The notes below the pieces were generated by a model. It was given only the letters and a program-made list of their open reading frames with translations, was not told the origin of the DNA and made no database searches. From SKVL01 sp964559575 (GTDB lineage Bacteria > Patescibacteriota > Minisyncoccia > Phycocordibacterales > CSBR16-193), in the NCBI GenBank assembly GCA_964559575.1, contig CAZLGQ010000001.1, forward strand, positions 7,473-71,472: a DNA stretch of 64,000 nucleotides, written 5' to 3'. Positions 8,463 to 17,468 of the stretch are shown here, in pieces (positions within the stretch are counted from its first letter, which is position 1; each line of letters starts with the position of its first letter). The translations under genes and the position numbers were made by a program.

Positions 8463-9569
8463 TTATATTTTAAATTCTATAACATCTCCATCTTTTACTA
8501 CGTACTGTTTCCCTTCAGTTCTAATAAGTCCTTTTTCTCTGGCTTGAGCTTTTGAACCACTTGAGAGAAGTTTATCCCATTCTATGATATCGGCTTTTAT
8601 AAATTTATCATGAAAATCAGAATGAATAGCTCTACCTGCTTGAGGAGCTGTAGATCCTGCTTTAATATCCCAAGCTCTGGTTTCTTTTTCACCGGTAGTA
8701 AAAAAGGTTATTAAGTTTAACATCTCATATCCTTTCTTTATTAGATCTTCTATTCCACCATTTTCTTCTCCACTTATCTCTTTTCTAAAAGCAATTTTTT
8801 CTTCTCCATAAATTCCGGTAAGTTCTAATTCTGAAGCTGCATCTATCTCTATAATTGGTGCGTTAGGAGTATTGTACTCAATTGCAGACATTAGAGTAGG
8901 AAGTCTTTCATCTACAACATCAGTAATATTTCTATAACCTGTTTTTTTATTAAAAGCATACATCATCTTTTTACAGGTTAATAGATGAAGATCAGAAATT
9001 AATTCCTGTTCTTCTACAGAGAGGTCTTTTGATGATACGAAACGTCCTTCTTGAAGAACCGATAAAACTTTATCTAAAACCTCAGCTTCTTTTTTAATTT
9101 CAGGATCACCTTTTTTAAGATCTTTTTCCATTTTGATCTTTCTCTTATTCACAGACTGAATGTCTGCCATTATAAGTTCCAAATTAATAGTTTCTACATC
9201 CTGTCTTGGATCAACGGCACCTGATACATGTATTACATCACTGTCTTCAAAAACTCTTACTACATGAAGAATAACATCTACCTCTCTAACATTACTTAAA
9301 AACTCATTACCTAAACCTTCTCCTTCCGAGGCGCCTTTTATTAAACCGGCTATATCAACAAACTGTGCTCCGGCCGGTATTGTTTTCTGTGAATTAGAAA
9401 AATCACTTAAACGATTTAAACGAATATCAGGAACAGCCACTACTCCAACAGATGGATCAATAGTACAAAATGGATAATTTTCAGCCGGTACTGATTTTTC
9501 AGTTAAAGCATTGAAAAGAGTTGATTTTCCTACATTTGGAAGCCCTACTATTCCGATTGAAAGTGACAT
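8463..9569 (-). CDS. ychF: Redox-regulated ATPase/GTPase YchF (Obg family)
   Basis: 368 aa, typical length. The P-loop is GLPNVGKSTLFNAL (residues 8-21). The switch-like DIAGLIKGASEGEGLGN follows near residue 68. A coiled-coil segment lies at about 130-200, and a C-terminal TGS domain ends in GKQYVVKDGDVIEFKI. YchF proteins bind ribosomes and prefer ATP. A TATGAT box lies about 10 bases before the ATG. It is a single gene, 55 bases after nnrD on the same strand. Confidence 0.97.
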   Translation of the reverse strand: MSLSIGIVGLPNVGKSTLFNALTEKSVPAENYPFCTIDPSVGVVAVPDIRLNRLSDFSNSQKTIPAGAQFVDIAGLIKGASEGEGLGNEFLSNVREVDVILHVVRVFEDSDVIHVSGAVDPRQDVETINLELIMADIQSVNKRKIKMEKDLKKGDPEIKKEAEVLDKVLSVLQEGRFVSSKDLSVEEQELISDLHLLTCKKMMYAFNKKTGYRNITDVVDERLPTLMSAIEYNTPNAPIIEIDAASELELTGIYGEEKIAFRKEISGEENGGIEDLIKKGYEMLNLITFFTTGEKETRAWDIKAGSTAPQAGRAIHSDFHDKFIKADIIEWDKLLSSGSKAQAREKGLIRTEGKQYVVKDGDVIEFKI

Positions 9570-9616
9570 ATGACCCTAAATCATATCAGTAAGATATAAT
9601 TATGCAATATTTTTAA

Positions 9617-9769
9617 TTAAATATTTCCTAATAATATTAAAACAATAATAACTATAACTGTAACCCAGATCAAAAATCCTAGACCAAATCCAAATCCCAA
9701 TTTAACAGACTCCCATACACCGAATTTCATTTTCAATTTGATATTTCTTGTGGTATTTTTTTCTTCCAT
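9617..9769 (-). CDS. Small single-span membrane protein
   Basis: 50 aa from the ATG at 9769. A basic N-terminus (TTRNIKLKMKFG) is followed by a Gly/Phe-rich segment and one membrane helix, at about residues 24-47. An upstream in-frame ATG at 9814 would add 15 residues but would overlap the Nudix gene by 29 bases, so the shorter form, 16 bases after the Nudix stop, is preferred. Tiny GFGLGF-containing membrane proteins occur often in CPR genomes. The function is unknown. Confidence 0.6.
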   Translation of the reverse strand: MEEKNTTRNIKLKMKFGVWESVKLGFGFGLGFLIWVTVIVIIVLILLGNI

Positions 9770-9785
9770 ATAAATTTTATATAAA

Positions 9786-10202
9786 TTATTTCCAAAAATC
9801 TTTCCTTTTTTCAACTATTGAAGTAACATTTAAGATCAAATTATCCGGAAGAAATCTTACGTTTATAAGATCTCTAAATAACACCCAAGAAAAACGAATA
9901 TGGTCTTCTTTACTTTTTACGATACTGTCTTTTATCTTAACTAAATAAACATCCAGGGTTTCATCTATTAATCTGTTTGTATTTTTGAACTGATTATAAA
10001 AAGAATCAATATATTCAGTGGAAATAACGGTACTTCCTGACTCTTCTAAAAACTCTCTTTTTAAAGCTTCTTCGGAAGATTCATTCTCTTTAACATGCCC
10101 TCCGGGTAGAAAAAAATAACTTCCCGCTATATTTTCACATAATAGTATCTTTTCTTTTTGATAAACTATACCTCTGGCTATGTGTTCTTTAAATCTTTTC
10201 AT
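9786..10202 (-). CDS. Nudix hydrolase
   Basis: 138 aa. The Nudix box runs from GGHVKENESSEEALKREF through LEESG (residues about 35-57) and keeps the REFLEES catalytic core. These enzymes hydrolyse nucleoside diphosphates linked to another moiety; the substrate cannot be read from the sequence. It is followed closely by the small membrane protein gene. It is distinct from the Nudix domain inside LeuRS. Confidence 0.92.
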   Translation of the reverse strand: MKRFKEHIARGIVYQKEKILLCENIAGSYFFLPGGHVKENESSEEALKREFLEESGSTVISTEYIDSFYNQFKNTNRLIDETLDVYLVKIKDSIVKSKEDHIRFSWVLFRDLINVRFLPDNLILNVTSIVEKRKDFWK

Positions 10203-10298
10203 TTAAAAAATAAGATCACAAATGAATTAACTGTTAAATTTTAACATTATTTTTAAAAAATTCTCAACTTAATAATATTATGCTATTGTAATATGGTT

Positions 10299-11549
10299 AT
10301 GTCAAACAAAAATTACGACGTTATTGTGATTGGGGGTGGTCCCTCAGGAATGATGGCCGCAGGTAGAACCGCTGAGAGAGGTTTTAGAGTTTTACTTTTA
10401 GAAAAAAACAAGAATTTAGGAAAAAAACTTTCATTAACCGGAGGTGGTAGATGTAACATATTAAATGCTGAAGAAAATGAAAAAGAATTAATTGAAAAAT
10501 ATGGAAAAAGTAAAAAATTTCTTCACTCTACTTTTTCTCAGTTTGGAATGAAAGATACTTGTAATTTTTTTGAAGAAAAAGGACTTCCGCTCGTAACAGA
10601 GGCAAGAAAAAGAGTGTTTCCAAAATCACAAAAATCATTGGATGTTATAAAAACAATGGAAGAATATATGGCCGAAAACGGAGTTGAGGTTAAAAGAGGA
10701 CTGAATGTTAAAGGTTTTGAAATTAAAAAATGTCACATTGTTGGAGTTAAAACAGACTTTGGGCTTTATTATGCAAACAAGTTCATACTTTCTACAGGTG
10801 GACTATCATATCCTAAAACCGGATCAACAGGAGAAGGTTTAAAATGGTTAAGAGATATAGGTCACACAATAAACTCACCGGAACCAAGTTTAGTACCATT
10901 AACTGTTAAGGAGTCTTGGGTTAAAGAACTTTCCGGAGTTACTCTATCTTTTGCAAAAATAACTTTTGGGATCAATAAAACCAAAAAGGAAGGAAAGTTT
11001 AGTAAAACCGGAAAGATCCTATTCACTCACTTTGGATTATCGGGCCCTTTGATCCTAAATGCTTCAAGAGAAGTTAAAGAACTTTTAAAAAAAGGACTTG
11101 TAAAAACAGAAATAGATATGTATCCGGATACCGACATTAATGAAATCAGAAAAAATCTTCTTAATCTTTTTAACAGAAATAAAAATAAAAGTTTGAAAAA
11201 TATTATAAAAGAAGTTACCCCTGAAGGTATGAGTGAAAATGTGGTTAAATTGGTCTCTTCTTCTCTTTTAGAAACCAAAGTTCATAATATAAGTAAAGAA
11301 AAAAGAGAAAACATCGCTGACATAATGAAAAGAATGCCTTTAACAGTTACCGGAACCATGGGGATGGATAGAGCAATAGCTTCTAACGGAGGTCTTGATC
11401 TTTCAGAAGTAGATACAAAAACAATGTCTTCAAAAATATATAAAAATCTTTATATCACAGGAGATATAATTGATATTGAAAGACCAAGTGGCGGTTTTTC
11501 ATTACAGTGGTGTTGGACTAGTGGTTGGGTAGCCGGATCTAACACTTAA
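10299..11549 (+). CDS. HI0933/YhiN-like FAD-dependent oxidoreductase
   Basis: 416 aa. The N-terminal dinucleotide-binding motif is VIVIGGGPSGMMAAGRTAERG (split after 20 residues by the helix). It is followed by KKLSLTGGGRCNILN, typical of the HI0933-like flavoprotein family, and the C-terminal GDIIDIERPSGGFSLQW closes the FAD site. The physiological substrate of this family is unsettled. The start is taken as the ATG at 10299 rather than 10293, because a TGTAAT box ends at 10292. The gene is divergent from the Nudix gene across 96 bases. Confidence 0.92.
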   Translation: MSNKNYDVIVIGGGPSGMMAAGRTAERGFRVLLLEKNKNLGKKLSLTGGGRCNILNAEENEKELIEKYGKSKKFLHSTFSQFGMKDTCNFFEEKGLPLVTEARKRVFPKSQKSLDVIKTMEEYMAENGVEVKRGLNVKGFEIKKCHIVGVKTDFGLYYANKFILSTGGLSYPKTGSTGEGLKWLRDIGHTINSPEPSLVPLTVKESWVKELSGVTLSFAKITFGINKTKKEGKFSKTGKILFTHFGLSGPLILNASREVKELLKKGLVKTEIDMYPDTDINEIRKNLLNLFNRNKNKSLKNIIKEVTPEGMSENVVKLVSSSLLETKVHNISKEKRENIADIMKRMPLTVTGTMGMDRAIASNGGLDLSEVDTKTMSSKIYKNLYITGDIIDIERPSGGFSLQWCWTSGWVAGSNT

Positions 11550-11584
11550 TTTATTAATAAAATATGTTAACATTAATTTAAAAT

Positions 11585-11690
11585 AGCGTTCTGTACAGTG
11601 AAGAGAGGTGAAAATCCTCCGCTATCGCGTAACGGTTAAAGTCCGACCCTGTGCAAAAAAAAACGCAAAACAAGGCTCGCGTAAAGCCAT
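11585..11690 (+). promoter_or_regulatory. Cobalamin riboswitch (Cbl-II-like aptamer) upstream of nrdDG
   Basis: The leader folds by eye into the cobalamin aptamer. P1 is GCGTT 11586-11590 with AACGC 11662-11666. P2 is 11593-11598 with 11649-11654. P3 is GAGG 11605-11608 with CCTC 11616-11619, around the conserved TGAAAAT loop. P6 is CGG 11633-11635 with CCG 11643-11645. A downstream hairpin (GGCT 11674-11677 with AGCC 11685-11688) has CGCG in its loop (11678-11681), able to kiss the CGCG at 11626-11629. That is the L5-L13 interaction of this riboswitch class. The core resembles the compact Cbl-II type, without the long peripheral arms. The structure is read by hand, not computed. Confidence 0.85.
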
Positions 11691-11704
11691 AAATCTTTTT
11701 GATA

Positions 11705-11731
11705 TTTGGCTTTTTAAAAGCCAAAATTTTA
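11705..11731 (+). terminator. Riboswitch expression platform: intrinsic terminator
   Basis: The stem TTTGGCTTTT (11705-11714) pairs with AAAAGCCAAA (11716-11725), followed by ATTTTATTATT. The 5' arm GGCTTT (11708-11713) can instead pair with AAAGCC (11683-11688), the 3' half of the kissing hairpin. That gives mutually exclusive antiterminator and terminator states. Cobalamin binding should stabilise the kissing hairpin, free the terminator arm and switch nrdDG off. The T-run is modest, so efficiency is uncertain. Confidence 0.65.
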
Positions 11732-11751
11732 TTATTAAATCAAGAAAACTT

Positions 11752-13836
11752 ATGTACTCAAAAATAAAAAAAAGAAACGGAAATGTAGTAACTTTTAATG
11801 AAGAAAAAATAACTCAAGCAATTATAAAAGCCGGAAAGGTCACTGAAGAATTCGGTCCAAAAGAGGCACATAAGTTAACAAAAAAAGTTATTGAAGTTTC
11901 AAAAGAAAAAATTAAAAATAAAATTCCAAAAGTAGAAGAGATTCAGGATGTTGTAGAGGATGTTCTTCTTAATTCAAAGTTTAAAAAAACAGCAAAAGCA
12001 TATATTTTATATAGAGATCAACACAGACTCTTAAGGAATATAACAGACACTACTAATAATGGATTAGTAGATAACTATTTAGCCAAAGCCGATTGGAAAA
12101 TAAAAGAAAATAGTAATATGTCCTATTCTCTTCAGGGGTTAAATAACTATATATCAAGTGAAATAAGTAAAAACTATTGGTTGGGTAAAATATACCCTGA
12201 AAATATAAGAGAAGCCCATACAAATGGAGCTTTTCATATACATGATCTATCTATTCTTTCTGTCTACTGTGTTGGTTGGGATCTTTTAGATCTTTTAATA
12301 AATGGGTTTACGGGAGTAGAAGGAAAAGTCTCTAGCAAACCCCCTAAACATTTCAGATCAGCCTTGGGGCAAGTTACTAATTTTTTTTACACTCTCCAAG
12401 GAGAAGCTGCCGGAGCTCAAGCTTTTAGTAATTTTGATACACTCCTCGCTCCTTTTATTAGATATGATGGATTAGGTTACAAAGAAGTAAAACAAGCTAT
12501 TCAAGAGTTTATTTTTAATGTAAATATACCTACACGAGTAGGATTTCAAACTCCTTTTACTAACGTAACTCTTGATTTATCGGTTCCTAAATACTATGCA
12601 AATCAATCAATTGTAATCGGAGGTAAACCTCAAAAAGAAAAATATAAAGATTTTCAAGAAGAGATAAATATTTTTAATAAAGCATTATTAGAAGTAATGT
12701 CCGAAGGAGATGCAAATGGAAGAGTTTTTACATTTCCTATACCAACTTATAACATAACAGAAAATTTTAATTGGGATAATGAAATAAGTAAGCTTCTTTG
12801 GAAAGTAACTTCTAAATATGGACTTCCATACTTTTCAAACTTTATAAATTCCGATATGAATCCTGAAGATGCTCGTTCTATGTGTTGTCGTTTAAGGATA
12901 GATAACAGAGAACTGGAAAATAGAGGCGGAGGTCTCTTTGGTGCAAATCCTCTAACCGGTTCTATTGGTGTCGTTACTATAAATCTTCCTCGTATAGGTT
13001 ATATTTCAAAAAATAAGGAAGAATTTTTAGATAATCTTGATAATTTAATGTCAACAGCAAAAGACAGTTTGGAAATAAAAAGAAAGATTTTAGAAAGATT
13101 TACTGAAAATAATTTATACCCCTATACTAAATTTTATTTAAATAAAATAAAAGAACAGTATGGCAGTTACTGGAAAAATCATTTTTCAACTATAGGTATA
13201 GCCGGTATGAATGAAGCCGTGCAAAATCTATATGGTAAAAATATAGGAACATCTGAAGGACAGGAGTTTTCTAAAGAAGTTTTAGACTTTATGAGAAATG
13301 TGCTTGAAAAATTTCAAAAAGAAACGGGAAATAATTATAATCTAGAAGCCACCCCGGCAGAAGGAACACTTTTTAGGTTGGCTATTCTTGATAAAGAAAA
13401 ATATCAAAATCCTGTATTTGCAAATGGTAAAGGTAAAGATGTAAAAACTCCTTTTTACACAAATTCAACTCATTTACCTGTTAACTTTACTGACGATATT
13501 TTCGAAATGCTTGATCTTCAAGATGAACTCCAAACTAAATATACTGGAGGAACAGTTGCACATCTTTTTTTTGGTGAAAAGATAGAAGATGAAAATTCAG
13601 TAAAAAATTTAATAAAAAAAATCTGTAAAGAATATCGTTTACCCTATTTTACAGTAAGCCCAACTTTTAGTGTTTGTCCTGAACATGGATATATTTCCGG
13701 TGAAGTATATACTTGCGAAAAATGTAAAAATGAATGCGAAGTTTATTCAAGAATAGTTGGATACCTTAGACCTATAAATCAATGGAACGATGGAAAGAAA
13801 TCAGAATTTGAAATAAGAAAAAACTATAAAAAATGA
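11752..13836 (+). CDS. nrdD: Anaerobic ribonucleoside-triphosphate reductase, class III
   Basis: 694 aa. It reduces ribonucleotides to deoxyribonucleotides using a glycyl radical. Residues about 1-95 are an ATP-cone allosteric domain. NrdD signatures follow: FHIHDLSILSVYCVGWDLLD, SMCCRLRIDNREL, the C-terminal Cys cluster (CPEHGY...CEKCKNEC) and the glycyl radical loop RIVGYLRP, with WNDGK after it. The frame is open upstream to 11608, but that stretch is the cobalamin riboswitch, so the start is placed at the ATG at 11752, downstream of the terminator. nrdG overlaps its stop by 4 bases. No B12-dependent class II reductase is in this window; the riboswitch predicts one elsewhere. Confidence 0.96.
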   Translation: MYSKIKKRNGNVVTFNEEKITQAIIKAGKVTEEFGPKEAHKLTKKVIEVSKEKIKNKIPKVEEIQDVVEDVLLNSKFKKTAKAYILYRDQHRLLRNITDTTNNGLVDNYLAKADWKIKENSNMSYSLQGLNNYISSEISKNYWLGKIYPENIREAHTNGAFHIHDLSILSVYCVGWDLLDLLINGFTGVEGKVSSKPPKHFRSALGQVTNFFYTLQGEAAGAQAFSNFDTLLAPFIRYDGLGYKEVKQAIQEFIFNVNIPTRVGFQTPFTNVTLDLSVPKYYANQSIVIGGKPQKEKYKDFQEEINIFNKALLEVMSEGDANGRVFTFPIPTYNITENFNWDNEISKLLWKVTSKYGLPYFSNFINSDMNPEDARSMCCRLRIDNRELENRGGGLFGANPLTGSIGVVTINLPRIGYISKNKEEFLDNLDNLMSTAKDSLEIKRKILERFTENNLYPYTKFYLNKIKEQYGSYWKNHFSTIGIAGMNEAVQNLYGKNIGTSEGQEFSKEVLDFMRNVLEKFQKETGNNYNLEATPAEGTLFRLAILDKEKYQNPVFANGKGKDVKTPFYTNSTHLPVNFTDDIFEMLDLQDELQTKYTGGTVAHLFFGEKIEDENSVKNLIKKICKEYRLPYFTVSPTFSVCPEHGYISGEVYTCEKCKNECEVYSRIVGYLRPINQWNDGKKSEFEIRKNYKK

Positions 13837-14519
13837 AAATAGGAGGATTACATAAATTTTCCTTAATTAACTATCCTGAAAAAACTTCTGCCGTTATATT
13901 TACCATAGGATGTAATTTTCGTTGCAGTTACTGTCATAATTTGAAACTTGTATTTCCTAATAAATATTCTGAAGAAATTTCAATTGAAGAAATATTAAAC
14001 TTTTTAAAAAGTAGACAGAATAAACTGGATGCCGTTGTTATTAGTGGAGGAGAGCCTACAGAACATTCAGATCTGTTAAATTTCATTTCTGATATCAAAG
14101 AATTGGGTTTTTTAATTAAGCTTGATACCAACGGAAGTAATCCAAATGTCTTACAAGAGATCATAAAAAATAACTTGATCAACTATATAGCAATGGATAT
14201 AAAAGCCCCTATTAAAAAACATCAAAAAGTAACAAGAAGTTTAATAGATTTTAAAAAAATAAAAGAAAGTATAAATATAATAATGAGATCTGAAATAGAA
14301 TACGAATTTAGAACTACAGTGGTAAAAGAATTAATTAATAGTGAGGATCTTATTTATTTAGCAAAAATGATATACGGAGCTGAAAAATACTTTTTACAAA
14401 CTTTCAATTTTTCAAAATCAGATTTAGGATCCTTAAATTTTTCCTCTTATTCTAAAGAGGAAATGGAAAAAATGGCTAAAAATTTAAGGAAATATGTTAA
14501 AGAATGTAAAGTTAGGTAA
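13833..14519 (+). CDS. nrdG: Anaerobic ribonucleotide reductase activating enzyme (radical SAM)
   Basis: 228 aa. Radical SAM protein with the 4Fe-4S motif CNFRCSYC (residues 27-34, C-x3-C-x2-C), then VISGGEPT and a KLDTNGSNP strand. It generates the glycyl radical on NrdD using S-adenosylmethionine and an electron donor. The start codon overlaps the nrdD stop (ATGA), so translation is coupled and the gene shares the cobalamin riboswitch. The reading frame ends 8 bases inside the convergent FemAB gene. Confidence 0.95.
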   Translation: MKIGGLHKFSLINYPEKTSAVIFTIGCNFRCSYCHNLKLVFPNKYSEEISIEEILNFLKSRQNKLDAVVISGGEPTEHSDLLNFISDIKELGFLIKLDTNGSNPNVLQEIIKNNLINYIAMDIKAPIKKHQKVTRSLIDFKKIKESINIIMRSEIEYEFRTTVVKELINSEDLIYLAKMIYGAEKYFLQTFNFSKSDLGSLNFSSYSKEEMEKMAKNLRKYVKECKVR

Positions 14520-15591
14520 TACCCACTTTCTTTTTTATTGAATTTAAAAAATGTTTATTCTTAAAATATCTTTGTAAAAGATATAAATAATAAAATAAAC
14601 TTTTACCAATAAGATCAAAAAAGGGATAACTTACATAGTATCCTCCAAATCCTTGTTTGAATTTTGAAAAACCTTGCCAGTCTCCATTTTCTTTTTTAGT
14701 CACAGCTCCAAAATTAGCTTTTGTCATTTTTAATTTTTTTGATCTTTTTATAGCCTCCCAACGTAATAGATAGGAAGATCTTAAGTTTCTACCCTCTTCT
14801 AGAACACCAGAAAAAAGAAAAGAGGCCGTTTTTTCAGATAACAAAACAAAATTAACTGCCACCGGTTTTCTTTTATAATAAGCTATAGCTAAAAAAGAAC
14901 TATTTCTTTTTTCACTTTCTTCAAAAATTTTACAGTAATAACTTTTAGGGTATATGAAAAAATTATTTTTTTCAGCACTTTTTTTAATAATATTAAAAAA
15001 AGTATTGATCTTTTTAGTTGGTTTTTCAAATATTCTTATCTTTATATCATTTTTTTCAGCCTTCCTTATATTATATCTTGTTTTTGGATGCATTTCGGAT
15101 AAAATCTCATCTTCTGTTTTTTTAATATCAACAAACCAAAGTAACTCGGGTTGAAAATATCCGGCGTGAGAAAAGGCTTTTCGTGGAGAATTAAAATATT
15201 TATGTATAGTATCTATATCTTTTTCAGTTAAACCTTCTTTATTATTAAAAGAAAATTGAGTTCTTGTAAAAATAGCTTTTTCTTCTTTTGTTTTTTTCTT
15301 TAAACAAAGATATAAATTAAGCATTCTATCTTTATTAAGATCACTTAAAAAAACCGGACCGTAAGGAATATAAAGTATCTTTAAACCAAAATTTATTTTT
15401 AATATAAAAACCTGAAAAAACGCAACTGGTTTTTTATTTTCCATAAAAATAAAATGTCTGACCGGAGAGTTGTTTTTTTCTTGGATTTTGGAGTATAAGA
15501 TCTCTTGAGTAAACAAGGTTTCACTACCCTTATAAAGATCGGAATACTGATCAGCTTTCAACTCTATTAAGTTGTAAGCACTATCCTTCAT
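14512..15591 (-). CDS. FemAB-family peptidyltransferase (peptidoglycan bridge formation)
   Basis: 359 aa with the twin-GNAT FemAB fold. The signature MHPKTRYNIRKAEKNDI lies near residues 163-179 and a GFSKFKQGFGG motif near the C-terminus. These enzymes transfer amino acids from aminoacyl-tRNA to lipid II or related acceptors; the amino acid here is unknown. The gene converges on nrdG with an 8-base overlap and follows a 76 aa protein gene by 7 bases on the same strand. Confidence 0.88.
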   Translation of the reverse strand: MKDSAYNLIELKADQYSDLYKGSETLFTQEILYSKIQEKNNSPVRHFIFMENKKPVAFFQVFILKINFGLKILYIPYGPVFLSDLNKDRMLNLYLCLKKKTKEEKAIFTRTQFSFNNKEGLTEKDIDTIHKYFNSPRKAFSHAGYFQPELLWFVDIKKTEDEILSEMHPKTRYNIRKAEKNDIKIRIFEKPTKKINTFFNIIKKSAEKNNFFIYPKSYYCKIFEESEKRNSSFLAIAYYKRKPVAVNFVLLSEKTASFLFSGVLEEGRNLRSSYLLRWEAIKRSKKLKMTKANFGAVTKKENGDWQGFSKFKQGFGGYYVSYPFFDLIGKSLFYYLYLLQRYFKNKHFLNSIKKKVGIT

Positions 15592-15598
15592 GAAAAAA

Positions 15599-15829
15599 TT
15601 ACTGTTGCATCAACTTTTGTATTTCACTTTGATGTTTACGCATCACCTCCATAGTTGCAGCCATTTCACTTTTTCCTTCTTTTGTTTTTTGCTTTACTTC
15701 ATTTCCGATCTTTTCAAATAATTCAGGATTTTTTTCTATAAGATTCATTATCATTTCCTGCTGTTCTTCCGGAACACCTTTCATCTTAGTTTTTAAATAT
15801 TTTTTAAGAAAATAATTTTTTATTCCCAT
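15599..15829 (-). CDS. Small helical protein of unknown function
   Basis: 76 aa, all helical and rich in Lys, Glu, Met and Gln: a basic N-terminus (MGIKNYFLKKYLKTKMKG), then PEEQQEMIMNLIEKNPELFEKI and a terminal heptad-like helix. No membrane segment or catalytic motif is seen. It precedes FemAB by 7 bases and is probably co-transcribed with it. I do not recognise a named family, although short proteins of this type recur in Parcubacteria. Confidence 0.72.
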   Translation of the reverse strand: MGIKNYFLKKYLKTKMKGVPEEQQEMIMNLIEKNPELFEKIGNEVKQKTKEGKSEMAATMEVMRKHQSEIQKLMQQ

Positions 15830-15943
15830 ATATTTTATATTACTATCAATTATTAAAAAGTATTATAACACAAGATATTGAAAGTTATAGATTTTTAATA
15901 AAAATAATAAGTGTGTTAAAATAGCTTACATAATTTTTTAAAA

Positions 15944-16618
15944 ATGTCACAGTACGAAATAGAAATCAAAGGACTATTAGGTAAAAAGAAAAACGTAGAT
16001 GATATTGTTTCAAAAATGGAAAGTATAGATCCTAATTTTAAAAAGATCTCTCAAAACAAGCAACTCAATCATTATTTTTCAGGAAATAACATTGTTGATT
16101 TATATGAAAATGTAGAGGAGATATTATCAAACGAAGAGGCTCAAGAAATGAGAGATATAATAGAAAAAGGAAAAAACTTTTCAGTTAGAACCAGAAAGAA
16201 AAATGAAGATACCTTTTTAATTATAAAGGCTTCTGTTGATGAAGGAACAAGTGAGAATACTGTTTCCAGACTTGAGTTTGAAAAAAAGATAAATTTTTCA
16301 ATAGATGAAATTGATAATCTAATATTAAAATCCGGTTATAGTTATCAAGCAAAATGGTCAAGAAAGCGTTCTGAATATGTATATAAAGATATGAATGTGT
16401 GCATAGATAAAAATGCCGGATATGGATATCTTATAGAGTTTGAAAAGATCATTAACGATAAAAAAAATATAGCTAACACTAAATCAAAAATAAGATCTTC
16501 AATGAAAGAATTGGGAATTGAAGAACTCCCGCAAGATAGATTAGAGAGGATGTTTGATTATTATAATAAAAACTGGCATCAATACTACGGAACCGAAAGA
16601 ACTTTTACAGTAAAGTAA
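15944..16618 (+). CDS. CYTH domain protein (triphosphate tunnel fold)
   Basis: 224 aa. The N-terminal EIEIKG motif (ExExK, residues 5-10) is the CYTH signature. Tunnel-lining strands follow: SVRTRKK, FLIIKAS, RLEFEKK and YLIEFEKI. CYTH proteins include class IV adenylate cyclases, thiamine triphosphatases and inorganic triphosphatases, all metal-dependent and acting on triphosphates. The substrate cannot be assigned. A CATAAT box lies 9 bases before the ATG. A second CYTH-like gene lies at 62376-62927. Confidence 0.85.
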   Translation: MSQYEIEIKGLLGKKKNVDDIVSKMESIDPNFKKISQNKQLNHYFSGNNIVDLYENVEEILSNEEAQEMRDIIEKGKNFSVRTRKKNEDTFLIIKASVDEGTSENTVSRLEFEKKINFSIDEIDNLILKSGYSYQAKWSRKRSEYVYKDMNVCIDKNAGYGYLIEFEKIINDKKNIANTKSKIRSSMKELGIEELPQDRLERMFDYYNKNWHQYYGTERTFTVK

Positions 16619-16622
16619 ATTT

Positions 16623-17465
16623 TTAAACAGGAAACTGTTTAGTTAAAGTCAGTGCTCCATAAATACCACCAATAGCTCCCAGCTCAGCCTTTTTAATTTC
16701 TGGAGTAAATGGAAGTATTTCCGTCATCCTTTCTACATGATAACGTATTCTGTCTATAGGTATAGCTGGATCGCCTACCACCATAGAACCTCCAATAACA
16801 ACCGTATCTGGAGACCAAAATAAAATAGTATTATATATACCAATAGCACTTTCAAATGCCAGTCTTTCCCATGTATCAGGATCGTCTATTTCTATTGGAT
16901 CTAAACCGGTAGCTTTACTTAAAGCAGTACCGGATACATGACCTTCAAAAGTGGAGTTATAAAATGAATTATTTTCTTTAATAAAACTTTTATCAATTAC
17001 ATGATGTCCGGGTTCAAATCCTACGGTAGCTTTATCTATATACCCATCAACTATTCTAACTCCCCCTACTCCCGTACTTATTGTTATATAAACACATATA
17101 TTACTTCCCTTTCCTGCTCCATGATGAGCTTCTCCTAAACCAACCACATCAGCATCATTTTCAAATTTAAAAGGTGCGGAAAATTTTTCACTAAAAAAAT
17201 CTGCAATAGGCTTATTAACCCATCCTTCCATATTAGGAGAATAGACTAACTGATCACGTTCTTTGTTCCAAACCCCAGTAATTCCTCCCCAAAAACCCTC
17301 AATTTCTCCATCACCAGCTATTTCTTTTACTGTATCAGAGAAAACATTAACACCCTCTTCTGCGGTTTTAGGTGTTTTATTTATTATTGGTTTTGAAAAG
17401 TTCTCTCCATCAAAAGTCGCGCTGATACGCATTTTACTTCCACCTATATCAAATAAAAATTTCAT
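16623..17465 (-). CDS. ROK-family sugar kinase
   Basis: 280 aa. The phosphate-binding loop DIGGSKMR (6-13) and the ENDADVVGLGEA segment, which carries the catalytic Asp, match ROK hexokinases and glucokinases. STGVGG and EPGHHVID follow. The zinc-binding cysteine cluster usual in ROK proteins (CxCGxxGC) is absent; the place is taken by STFEGHVSGTAL. It lies 3 bases after the PGI/PMI gene on the same strand, so it probably phosphorylates a hexose that the isomerase then uses. Confidence 0.88.
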   Translation of the reverse strand: MKFLFDIGGSKMRISATFDGENFSKPIINKTPKTAEEGVNVFSDTVKEIAGDGEIEGFWGGITGVWNKERDQLVYSPNMEGWVNKPIADFFSEKFSAPFKFENDADVVGLGEAHHGAGKGSNICVYITISTGVGGVRIVDGYIDKATVGFEPGHHVIDKSFIKENNSFYNSTFEGHVSGTALSKATGLDPIEIDDPDTWERLAFESAIGIYNTILFWSPDTVVIGGSMVVGDPAIPIDRIRYHVERMTEILPFTPEIKKAELGAIGGIYGALTLTKQFPV

Positions 17466-17468
17466 GAT

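Noticed and set aside
13800..13836. Alternative genetic code with TGA as Gly or Trp
   Set aside because: nrdD ends at a TGA exactly where the family ends and overlaps the nrdG start, and the ArgE-like gene also ends at TGA, so TGA is a stop.
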